Shown one piece after another: positions 1 to 5,343 of a stretch of DNA of 5,343 bases (positions are counted from its first letter, which is position 1; the number at the start of each line of letters is the position of its first letter). The DNA is from Pseudomonadota bacterium (GTDB taxonomy: Bacteria; Pseudomonadota; Alphaproteobacteria; Sphingomonadales; Sphingomonadaceae), in contig JAEZBH010000047.1 in the NCBI GenBank assembly GCA_023427285.1, positions 1-5,343 of the forward strand. The letters run 5' to 3'. The notes beneath the pieces were generated by a model that saw only the letters and a list, made by a program, of their open reading frames with translations, did not search any database and was not told where the DNA came from. Position numbers and translations under genes: made by a program.

Positions 1-2830
1 TGACGCCGAAGCGCAGCTTGTACTGCTCGCCCAGATCAACCGTCGCGAAGAGGTCGAACAGGTTGTACGAGCCCACGCCCGGCGTGGTGGCGTTCGGGTT
101 GGTGACGGTGGCCACGGCCTTCATGCCGTCGAGGTAGCGCCAGCGCAGACCCAGCGTGAACAGCTCTTCTGCGTAGGTCAGGCTGGTGACGGCCTTCCAC
201 GTCGGCAGCGAGCCCGGATTGCTGGTGGAGACGCTGCCCACGGTGCCGGCATAGTCATACCAGCGTGCGCCCGGCACGGTCTGGATCTCGAACTTGTCGA
301 GGTAGGTGATGACGGTGTTCAGGCTCAGCGTCTTGTCTGCCGAGAAGCCCACTGCATCCAGGCCAATGCGCCAGTCGAACTGGAAGTCCACGCCGCGCGT
401 CTTGTAGCCGCCCAGGTTCAGGGTCGGCTGGGCAACGTTGTTGATGCGGCCGGTGTTCGCATCGCGGCTGATGTTCTGGCAGAAGAAGTTGTTCGGATCG
501 AAGGTCGGGTTCGAGCCGTCGATGTTGAAGCACTTCTGCACGCTGTTCTGCGAGGCAACGACGCCGATCGCGTCCTTCACGCGGATGTCGTAGAAGTCCA
601 CCGACAGCGCCACGTTCGACAGCCATGCGCTCTCGAACCGCGGGTTGAAGGTGAAGCCCACGGTCACCGTGTCGGCGGTTTCCGGCTTCAGGTCGGTGTT
701 GCCGACGCTGGTTGCGTCCGCATCGTCCTGCAGGTTGACGAAGTTGTCGATGACGGCAGTCGGCACGCCCTGCGCCAGGCAGAGAGAGCGCACTGCATCG
801 GCATTGGCGCCGGTGCGAACCGCGTTGGCGGTCGAGCAGTAGTCGCCCATGCCCTGATCCGGGCGGCCCAGCGTCGGGGTCGAGCCGGACGGCGCAACGA
901 ACAGCTCGCCGACCGACGGCGCGCGCACGGCGCGGGCATAGCCGCCGCGAATGCGCAAGGCGTCGGTGACGGCCCAGTTGCCGTCTGCCTTGTAGGTGTG
1001 AACGCTGCCAGCCAGGTTGTAGTCGGAGAAGCGGTAGCCCACGCTCAGGTCAAGCTGCTGAACCAGCGGCAGGTCTGCCAGAACCGGCAGCAGCGCCTCA
1101 ACGTACAGCTCCTTCACGTTGCTCGAGCCGCGGCTCGGGCCGGTGAAGGGCACGCCCACCACGTTTCCGGCCTGCAAAATCTCGTCCGGGCTGGTGGAGT
1201 AGCTGTTGCGACGCCAGCCAGCGCCAGCCGCAAAGCGGGCCTCGCCTGCGGGCAGGTTGAACAGGTGGCCCTGCACGTTGGCTTCCACCACGTCCTGCTT
1301 CAGGATGGTGTCCTTCTGCGGTGCGGCGACGAGGTACGCGTAGCAGTCGTCAGACAGCCGGGTCACGCCGAACGGGTTGTAGCCGCCCTCGCAAATGCTC
1401 TGGCCGCCGTCAGCCGCGCTGGTCAGCGCGTTCAGCGACGAGCGCAGCACCGAACCCGGCGAGGTTTCGCTGATCTTGGTGCGGCCGTGGGAGGCATAGA
1501 CTTCCCAGGTGCCGTCGATGGCAGCAAGCGCGCCGCGTGCGCCGCCCAGAACCTGATACACCTCGAACTCGCGCTCCGTGACGCGCGGACCGGCTTCATA
1601 GAAGCGCTTCTCCAGCGTCAGGTTGGCGTCCGGGTTGGCGCGCGAGGCGAGCAGGGTGCGCAGATCGTCCGGAATGAACGGATTGCTGACCGGAATGCTG
1701 AGCGAGGTGTTGCCCGATTCCACCAGAATGGTGGTGTCGTACTTGGCGTAATTGACCTGGCTGAACACCGTCACGTCGTCGGTCACGTCGAATTCGGCGC
1801 GGCCAAAGGCGGTGTAGCGCTCCATCGGCGCTTGCAGCGTCAGGAACACGTTCGGGTTGTTGACCTGGCTGCCGGTGTTGAGCAGCAGGCCGCCCTGCGA
1901 GCCGCCATAGTTGTAAACGCCGTTGCTGGCGCTGAACAGCGAGCCGTCCGCGTTGAAGCTGAGGCCGGAGTTGCCGGTCACGCTGCCTGCGGCAACGCCG
2001 TAAGCGCCGAACACGGCATCCAGAGCGTCTTGGCTGGCCGGGTTGCCGTTGGAGACGAACACGCCCGTCGGCAGGCGCAGGTCGGTGCCGCCCTGATGCT
2101 TGCGGTAGAAAGCGCGGGCATCAAAGTCGATCGGGTTGCGCTTGGACCACGAGCCCGAGACCACAACGCGACCGCGATCGTCGGCAAACTTGGTGCCCAG
2201 CGTTGCGCTGAGTTCGGTGCTGCCGCCATCGCCTTCACCGGCAATGCTCTGGAAGGCGTCCAGCTGAATGCCCTCGAAGTCGGTCTTGGTCTTGATGTTG
2301 ACGACGCCAGCCACGGCATCGGAGCCGTAAACGGCAGACGCACCGCCGGTGATGACTTCCACGCTCTCGATCAGGGCCGAGGGAATGGTGTTCAGGTCAA
2401 CCACCTGCTGGGTGTCTGACGGTTGCAGACGGCGGCCATCCAGCAGCACGAGGTTACGGAAGCTGCCAAGGCTGCGCATGTTCAGCGTGGCCTGACCGGT
2501 CGAGCCGTAGCCGGTCTTGGTGGCGTTGTCGCCAAGGCCGAACTGCGGCAGCTGGCCCAGCGACTTCTCCAGCGTCAGTTGGCCCGAGTTGGCCACTACG
2601 TCTGCGCTGACGGTCGTGATCGGGGACTCGGACACGAAGTCTCGGCGCGAAATGCGCGAGCCGGTCACGATGATCATGTCCTGATTGTCGGCGCTCTGTT
2701 CAGAGGCAACCTCGGCGAAGGCCGGGGCGGTCAGCGGCAGCAGGGAGGCGCTGAGGGCCAGGGCTGCAATCCGCTTTGCGGTGACGCGACGCACTGCACG
2801 CGCACGCTCAAATTCTACGATCTCACTCAT
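1..2830 (-). CDS. TonB-dependent outer-membrane receptor, C-terminus cut off by window edge
   Basis: This is an outer-membrane beta-barrel transporter that imports a ligand into the periplasm using energy passed from TonB-ExbB-ExbD. The 943 visible residues have no internal stop. Residues 1-39 form a signal peptide: a long basic n-region, a hydrophobic core (IAALALSASLLPL) and an AFA|E cleavage site. A TonB-box-like stretch DMIIVTGSR follows at 51-59. The plug domain spans about 65-185 and contains the family blocks NMRSLGSFRNLVLLDGRRL (118-136) and TGGASAVYGSDAVAGVVNI (161-179). The rest is barrel, with alternating strands and typical motifs such as RAVRAPSVGELF (634-644) and GNTDLKPETADT (710-721). 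Six cysteines fall in three close pairs (480/496, 665/684, 767/784). The sequence stops at LRFGV, so by family pattern the last barrel strands and terminal aromatic residue lie outside. The ATG at 2830 was chosen; an in-frame TTG at 2839, just after a TAG stop, is a possible alternative. The family is certain; the ligand is unknown, and an iron-siderophore role is no better supported than an organic nutrient. Confidence 0.95.
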   Translation of the reverse strand, partial: MSEIVEFERARAVRRVTAKRIAALALSASLLPLTAPAFAEVASEQSADNQDMIIVTGSRISRRDFVSESPITTVSADVVANSGQLTLEKSLGQLPQFGLGDNATKTGYGSTGQATLNMRSLGSFRNLVLLDGRRLQPSDTQQVVDLNTIPSALIESVEVITGGASAVYGSDAVAGVVNIKTKTDFEGIQLDAFQSIAGEGDGGSTELSATLGTKFADDRGRVVVSGSWSKRNPIDFDARAFYRKHQGGTDLRLPTGVFVSNGNPASQDALDAVFGAYGVAAGSVTGNSGLSFNADGSLFSASNGVYNYGGSQGGLLLNTGSQVNNPNVFLTLQAPMERYTAFGRAEFDVTDDVTVFSQVNYAKYDTTILVESGNTSLSIPVSNPFIPDDLRTLLASRANPDANLTLEKRFYEAGPRVTEREFEVYQVLGGARGALAAIDGTWEVYASHGRTKISETSPGSVLRSSLNALTSAADGGQSICEGGYNPFGVTRLSDDCYAYLVAAPQKDTILKQDVVEANVQGHLFNLPAGEARFAAGAGWRRNSYSTSPDEILQAGNVVGVPFTGPSRGSSNVKELYVEALLPVLADLPLVQQLDLSVGYRFSDYNLAGSVHTYKADGNWAVTDALRIRGGYARAVRAPSVGELFVAPSGSTPTLGRPDQGMGDYCSTANAVRTGANADAVRSLCLAQGVPTAVIDNFVNLQDDADATSVGNTDLKPETADTVTVGFTFNPRFESAWLSNVALSVDFYDIRVKDAIGVVASQNSVQKCFNIDGSNPTFDPNNFFCQNISRDANTGRINNVAQPTLNLGGYKTRGVDFQFDWRIGLDAVGFSADKTLSLNTVITYLDKFEIQTVPGARWYDYAGTVGSVSTSNPGSLPTWKAVTSLTYAEELFTLGLRWRYLDGMKAVATVTNPNATTPGVGSYNLFDLFATVDLGEQYKLRFGV

Positions 2831-2842
2831 GAGACTCAACTA

Positions 2843-2849
2843 CCCACCT
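2843..2849 (-). promoter_or_regulatory. Weak ribosome-binding site of the receptor gene
   Basis: The minus strand reads AGGTGGG here, which partly matches the 16S anti-Shine-Dalgarno (AGGTG is complementary to its 5' portion). The spacing to the ATG at 2830 is 12 bases. The spacing from the core AGGTG to the in-frame TTG at 2839 is 5 bases. The site therefore leaves the exact start ambiguous by three codons, without effect on the signal-peptide call. Confidence 0.35.
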
Positions 2850-2949
2850 GTTGTCTTACACGACTTAACTTGTAGAGTTTGCATTAGAGAGCGCAGCCAG
2901 CCCAGGCAATATGGCTTGGCGCTCGCGTGGGCTAGAAGTTGTTGCAGGT

Positions 2950-2971
2950 CTGACAGATTTTCTTCTGTCAG
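2950..2971. repeat. Perfect 7-bp inverted repeat in the receptor upstream region
   Basis: CTGACAG (2950-2956) and CTGTCAG (2965-2971) are perfect inverted copies separated by eight A/T-rich bases. The element lies about 120 bp before the receptor start and next to the probable MFS terminator. No T-run follows it on either strand, so a terminator role is unlikely. A regulator-binding operator or an mRNA hairpin would fit, but nothing in the sequence separates the two. Confidence 0.55.
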
Positions 2972-2972
2972 G

Positions 2973-3023
2973 AAAAGCCAGAGCTTATGCGCTTGAATTT
3001 ATTGCGCAAAATGTCGGCTCTGG
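2973..3023 (-). terminator. Probable terminator stem-loop after the MFS gene
   Basis: Fourteen bases after the MFS stop codon, the minus strand holds CCAGAGC (3023-3017) and its perfect complement GCTCTGG (2984-2978). Inside them, a second pair, TGCGC and GCGCA (3008-3004 and 2992-2988), can also form. The outer stem is followed by CTTTTCC, a short T-run of four. The position and the tail suggest a rho-independent terminator, but the loop is long and the T-run short, so it may instead be an mRNA 3'-end stabilising fold or a partial attenuator of read-through into the receptor gene. Confidence 0.45.
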
Positions 3024-3037
3024 TTTCCCCGTCAAAG

Positions 3038-4630
3038 TCAGTCCAGCTCCTTGCCTGCCGTCTCCGGCATCCAGATGAGCGCCACCACCAGCGCCAGCGC
3101 CACCATGCCGACCGGATACCACAGACCGCTGAACGGATTGCCCGTGTTCACGATGATGAGCTGGCTGATGAAGGGCAGGAAGCCGCCGAAATACCCGGTG
3201 CCGATGTTGTAGGGGATCGACAGCGAGCTGTAGCGCACCCGGGCCGGGAACATCTCGGTCAGGAGCGCCGCCGAGCCGCCGAAGGTCAGCGCCGCCAGCG
3301 AGCCCAAAATAAGAATGGCGGTCATGATGACCAGCGTGGCGCGCGGGGTCAGCTCCACCTTCTCGAAGGAGTAGCCTGCCGCCGTCAGTGCGGCCTTCAG
3401 CCCCTCCGGGCTGGTGTCGGCAAGCCTCTGGCCGCCCACCGTCACCTGCGCCTCGGAGCCTTCCGCCTTGGTGTAATGCACGTTCAGCTTGGCCACCCGG
3501 TCCAGCAGCACCCCGCAGGCGGTGTCTTGCGTGCTGGCGAACGGGTTGAACGCGCAGTCCGGGCCGCTGACGACGATGGGCGCGCGCCGCGACGCTTCGG
3601 CCAGCGCCGGGTTGGCCTCGTCGGAGACCCAGTGGAACAGCGGGAAGGTCAGCGCCAGCGCGGCCACATAGCCTGCAAGGATAAGCGGCTTGCGGCCCAC
3701 CTTGTCGCTGAGCCAGCCGCAGAAAATGAACATGCCAAGCCCGGCAAAGGCGCCGAAGCCCACCAGCATCTGGGCGGTGCTCTCATCCACCCGCAGCGCG
3801 TTTTGCAGGAAGTAGAGCATCTGGAACATGGAGGTGTACCAGATGACCGTGGTGCCGGCCATCAGGCCGAAGAGGGCCACCATAATCATCTTGAAATTGC
3901 CCGGCGCGCGGAAGGCTTCCTTCAGCGGGTTCTTCACCACCTCGCCCTTGGCCTTCATCTTCTGGAACACCGGGCTTTCGTGCAGCATCATGCGGATCCA
4001 GATGGAAATGCCCAGCAAGACCAGCGAGAACAGGAACGGCACGCGCCAGCCCCAGTCGTTCCACGCCTCTTCGCCCACGGCATAGCGGGTGCCGATCACC
4101 GCAAGGATGGAGAGCACGAAGCCTGCGCCAACGCTGCCCTGAATGAAGCTGGTGTAGAAGCCGCGCTTCTTGGGTGGGGCGTGCTCGGCCACATAGACCG
4201 CCGCGCCGCCGAATTCGCCGCCCAGCGCCAGGCCTTGCAGGATGCGCAGCACGACAATGATGATCGGCGCGGCAACGCCAATGGTGGCAAAGCTCGGCAC
4301 GAGGCCGACGCCCGCCGTTGCCACGCCCATGATGACGATGGTCGCAAGGAAGGTGTATTTGCGCCCGAACCGGTCGCCAAGGTAGCCGAACACCACAGCG
4401 CCCAGCGGGCGGAAGCCGAAGCCGATGGCGAAGGAGGCCAGCGCCAGCAGGAATTGCAGGCTGGCGTTGTCGGTCGGGAAGAACAGGCGGCCGATGATCC
4501 CGGCCAGCGTGCCGTAGATGAAGAAATCGTACCACTCGAAGACGGTCCCGAGCGTGGAGGCAAAGACTACCAGCTTGCCGCTCTTGCCGTCTGCTTCCGT
4601 CGTATCCGTTACCTCAGCCGCCGCCTGCAT
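3038..4630 (-). CDS. MFS transporter, metabolite:H+ symporter (MHS) type, with large periplasmic insert
   Basis: This is an inner-membrane secondary transporter of 530 residues with 12 predicted helices; the family couples uptake of organic acids or osmolytes to protons (ProP, KgtP and ShiA are known members). The MHS signature FEWYDFFIYG sits in helix 1 (31-40). Motif A appears after helix 2 as GYLGDRFGRK (82-91) and again after helix 8 as GWLSDKVGRK (305-314). Helix 4 carries RILQGLALGGEFGG (129-142), typical of MHS. The protein ends in MPETAGKELD. Residues about 335-429, between helices 9 and 10, form a long soluble insert on the periplasmic side with two cysteines (359, 372); family members without it are about 430-500 residues. 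The ATG at 4630 was chosen because AAGGGG lies about 10 bases upstream and the MHS-like sequence begins soon after; a TTG at 4711 in the same frame would add 27 unlikely residues. The substrate cannot be assigned. Confidence 0.93.
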   Translation of the reverse strand: MQAAAEVTDTTEADGKSGKLVVFASTLGTVFEWYDFFIYGTLAGIIGRLFFPTDNASLQFLLALASFAIGFGFRPLGAVVFGYLGDRFGRKYTFLATIVIMGVATAGVGLVPSFATIGVAAPIIIVVLRILQGLALGGEFGGAAVYVAEHAPPKKRGFYTSFIQGSVGAGFVLSILAVIGTRYAVGEEAWNDWGWRVPFLFSLVLLGISIWIRMMLHESPVFQKMKAKGEVVKNPLKEAFRAPGNFKMIMVALFGLMAGTTVIWYTSMFQMLYFLQNALRVDESTAQMLVGFGAFAGLGMFIFCGWLSDKVGRKPLILAGYVAALALTFPLFHWVSDEANPALAEASRRAPIVVSGPDCAFNPFASTQDTACGVLLDRVAKLNVHYTKAEGSEAQVTVGGQRLADTSPEGLKAALTAAGYSFEKVELTPRATLVIMTAILILGSLAALTFGGSAALLTEMFPARVRYSSLSIPYNIGTGYFGGFLPFISQLIIVNTGNPFSGLWYPVGMVALALVVALIWMPETAGKELD

Positions 4631-4640
4631 CGCACGCAAC

Positions 4641-4672
4641 CCCCTTGTTCCAACCTGCCCCTTATTCCAACC
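4641..4672 (-). repeat. 17-base tandem repeat containing the MFS ribosome-binding site
   Basis: On the plus strand, CCCCTTGTTCCAACC (4641-4655) is followed two bases later by CCCCTTATTCCAACC (4658-4672), a direct repeat of period 17 with one mismatch in 15. Read on the coding strand, each unit is GGTTGGAAYAAGGGG. The copy nearest the gene places AAGGGG 10 bases before the ATG and is the likely Shine-Dalgarno site. The second copy is too far away to serve that start, so it may be a duplicated leader element or an operator half-site on roughly 1.6 helical turns. Confidence 0.6.
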
Positions 4673-4690
4673 CGCCAGCGCTATCCGGCC

Positions 4691-4717
4691 CGGCGCTTGG
4701 CAATCAAGCAAGCGCCG
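4691..4717. repeat. Perfect 9-bp inverted repeat in the MFS leader
   Basis: CGGCGCTTG (4691-4699) and CAAGCGCCG (4709-4717) are perfect inverted copies with a 9-base spacer. In RNA this would make a very stable GC-rich hairpin, ending about 60 bases before the MFS start. Neither side is followed by a T-run, so it is not a classical terminator. It could be a repressor operator or a leader hairpin between the SnoaL-like and MFS genes. Confidence 0.6.
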
Positions 4718-4760
4718 CTCAACCGTCCGCCTTGCGGATAATTCGGCGAATAATTGGTCG

Positions 4761-4781
4761 AAAAAAGCCGAAAGTTACGGC
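4761..4781 (-). terminator. Possible short terminator overlapping the SnoaL-like stop codon
   Basis: On the coding strand, GCCG, a 7-base loop TAACTTT and CGGC are followed directly by TTTTTT. The stem is only four pairs but all G-C, and the T-run is six long. The loop includes the TAA stop of the SnoaL-like gene. A stem this short usually terminates poorly, so partial read-through into the MFS gene is likely if it works at all. Confidence 0.35.
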
Positions 4782-5215
4782 ATCAGTCCGGCTGGAACGT
4801 TGTGGCTCCAGCTCATCTGTTCGTAGCGCAGGGCGATGCGCCAGCCCTGTTCGGTACGCACAAGGTCGTCCTTATACCACAGGCCGATGAAGAACACGCG
4901 CTCCTGCCCCTCGTGCTGCATCACCATCGGGTTGAACAGGATGGTGCGGGCCGTGGCGCGGTCGCCGTCGATCTTGAGCTGGGTGGTGGTGGAGAGGTGC
5001 TGGAAGGCCGAGAAGGTGGGCATGGCCTTGGCCAGAAACGCCTTGATCTCGGCCACCGTGCCTCGCGCCCCGCCGGTCTCGCTGTAATCGATTACGGCAT
5101 CGGGCGTGAACACGGTGTCCAGCGCGTCCCAGTCCCGGTCATCGATAGCGTAGGCGTAGCGGGTGATGACATCCTGAATTTCCGCCCGGTCGGACAACTC
5201 CTGAAGCGACAGCAT
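4775..5215 (-). CDS. SnoaL-like / NTF2-fold family protein (SnoaL_4 type)
   Basis: This is a 146-residue cytoplasmic protein with no signal peptide or membrane segment. Its layout matches the NTF2-like alpha+beta cone fold of the SnoaL_4 group: an N-terminal helix (LQELSDRAEIQDVITRYAYAID), then DWDALDTVFTPDAVIDY (28-44), a helix IKAFLAKAMP (57-66), FQHLSTTTQLKIDGDRATART (71-91) and a long final strand pair (VFFIGLWYKDDLVRTEQGWRI). Members of this fold include dehydratases, isomerases and hydrolases such as scytalone dehydratase and the bile acid 7-alpha-dehydratase BaiE. Candidate pocket residues are Y20, D25, D43, Y44 and H73, by analogy with the Asp/His/Tyr sets of those enzymes. Many members have no known activity, so a binding or accessory role is possible. 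The ATG at 5215 was chosen because a purine-rich GGGGAGAGG lies just upstream; an in-frame GTG at 5305 would add 30 residues that do not look family-like. It precedes the MFS gene by 144 bases on the same strand. Confidence 0.88.
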   Translation of the reverse strand: MLSLQELSDRAEIQDVITRYAYAIDDRDWDALDTVFTPDAVIDYSETGGARGTVAEIKAFLAKAMPTFSAFQHLSTTTQLKIDGDRATARTILFNPMVMQHEGQERVFFIGLWYKDDLVRTEQGWRIALRYEQMSWSHNVPAGLMP

Positions 5216-5220
5216 GCGTT

Positions 5221-5235
5221 CCTCTCCCCTTGTTC
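5221..5235 (-). promoter_or_regulatory. Ribosome-binding region of the SnoaL-like gene
   Basis: The coding strand reads GAACAAGGGGAGAGG, with AGAGG five bases before the ATG and AAGGGG ten bases before it. This supports the start at 5215 over the GTG at 5305, which has no comparable purine-rich site. The first ten bases are identical, at the same distance from the start, to the leader of the MFS gene. Confidence 0.6.
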
Positions 5236-5268
5236 TCTCATTGAGATGTTTTTTCACTGAAGGGAGAG
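5222..5268 (-). repeat. Imperfect inverted repeat spanning the SnoaL-like gene's ribosome-binding site
   Basis: On the coding strand, CTCTCCCTT (5268-5260) can pair with AAGGGGAGAG (5231-5222) with a single bulged G, leaving a 28-base loop. The 3' arm is the ribosome-binding region. The loop holds a smaller palindrome, TCTCA-A-TGAGA (5246-5236). If transcription begins upstream of 5268, the fold could hide the ribosome-binding site; no promoter could be placed with confidence. Confidence 0.4.
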
Positions 5269-5343
5269 AATGGGCCGCAATGCCCCGGCCTGCCAACTCG
5301 CGCACGCATCAGGATTAGGGAGATAAAAGGGGGGGCTCAAGGT

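Noticed and set aside
998..2419. 473-codon open frame on the plus strand
   Set aside because: It lies wholly opposite the receptor gene, whose protein has a clear signal peptide, plug and barrel. The plus-strand product is a low-complexity Ala/Val/Arg/Gln mixture with no domain pattern, as expected for the antisense frame of a GC-rich gene.
2881..2909. Possible -35/-10 promoter pair for the receptor gene (TTGCCT, 17 bases, TAATGC)
   Set aside because: The spacing is right but the -10 match is poor, and such weak pairs occur often by chance; it was not listed as a feature.
4631..4711. N-terminal extension of the MFS protein from a TTG at 4711
   Set aside because: The TTG sits at the edge of the 9-bp inverted repeat, has no good ribosome-binding site, and the extra 27 residues lack family character. 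The ATG at 4630 has AAGGGG at suitable spacing.
2987..4741. 584-codon open frame on the plus strand
   Set aside because: It is the antisense of the MFS gene. The product is His/Arg/Gln/Glu-rich with no recognisable fold, while the minus strand encodes clear MHS motifs.
5216..5305. N-terminal extension of the SnoaL-like protein from a GTG at 5305
   Set aside because: The extra 30 residues would translate the purine-rich ribosome-binding region, and the family's first helix begins right after the ATG at 5215.
5329..5335. Run of seven G at the right end
   Set aside because: A homopolymer near the window edge with no stem or reading frame attached; nothing can be concluded from it.

Overview
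The window reads as chromosomal DNA of a GC-rich Gram-negative bacterium. The large TonB-dependent receptor with a sphingomonad/caulobacter-style 'IIVTGSRI' TonB-box region, together with strong GC3 codon use, points to an alphaproteobacterium, most likely a member of the Sphingomonadales. This placement is inferred from sequence style; there is no rRNA or marker gene here to confirm it.

All three genes lie on the minus strand, so transcription runs from right to left. First is a small SnoaL/NTF2-fold protein (5215 to 4775, 146 aa). Next is a 12-helix MFS transporter of the metabolite:H+ symporter (MHS) type (4630 to 3038, 530 aa), which carries a large insert of about 95 residues between helices 9 and 10. 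Last is an outer-membrane TonB-dependent receptor (2830 to beyond position 1; 943 residues are visible and the C-terminal end of the barrel is outside the window). No gene-free stretch exceeds about 210 bases.

The most plausible reading is a small uptake-and-processing cluster. The receptor would bring a bulky or scarce substrate across the outer membrane using TonB energy, the MHS permease would carry it or a product across the inner membrane with protons, and the SnoaL-like protein could act on it in the cytoplasm as a dehydratase, isomerase or hydrolase-type enzyme. The substrate cannot be read from sequence, and the linkage is an inference from gene order and strand.

The non-coding spacers hold the less ordinary signals. 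The first two genes share an identical 10-base element, GAACAAGGGG, exactly 10 bases before their start codons. In the MFS leader this element sits in a 17-base tandem repeat. The MFS leader also holds a perfect 9-bp inverted repeat, and the SnoaL leader can fold so that its ribosome-binding region is paired. The spacer between the MFS and receptor genes holds a nested stem-loop that probably ends MFS transcription, followed by a separate perfect 7-bp inverted repeat. I see no mobile element, CRISPR array, tRNA or rRNA, and nothing that amounts to a clearly new system; the leader elements are the best candidates for follow-up.
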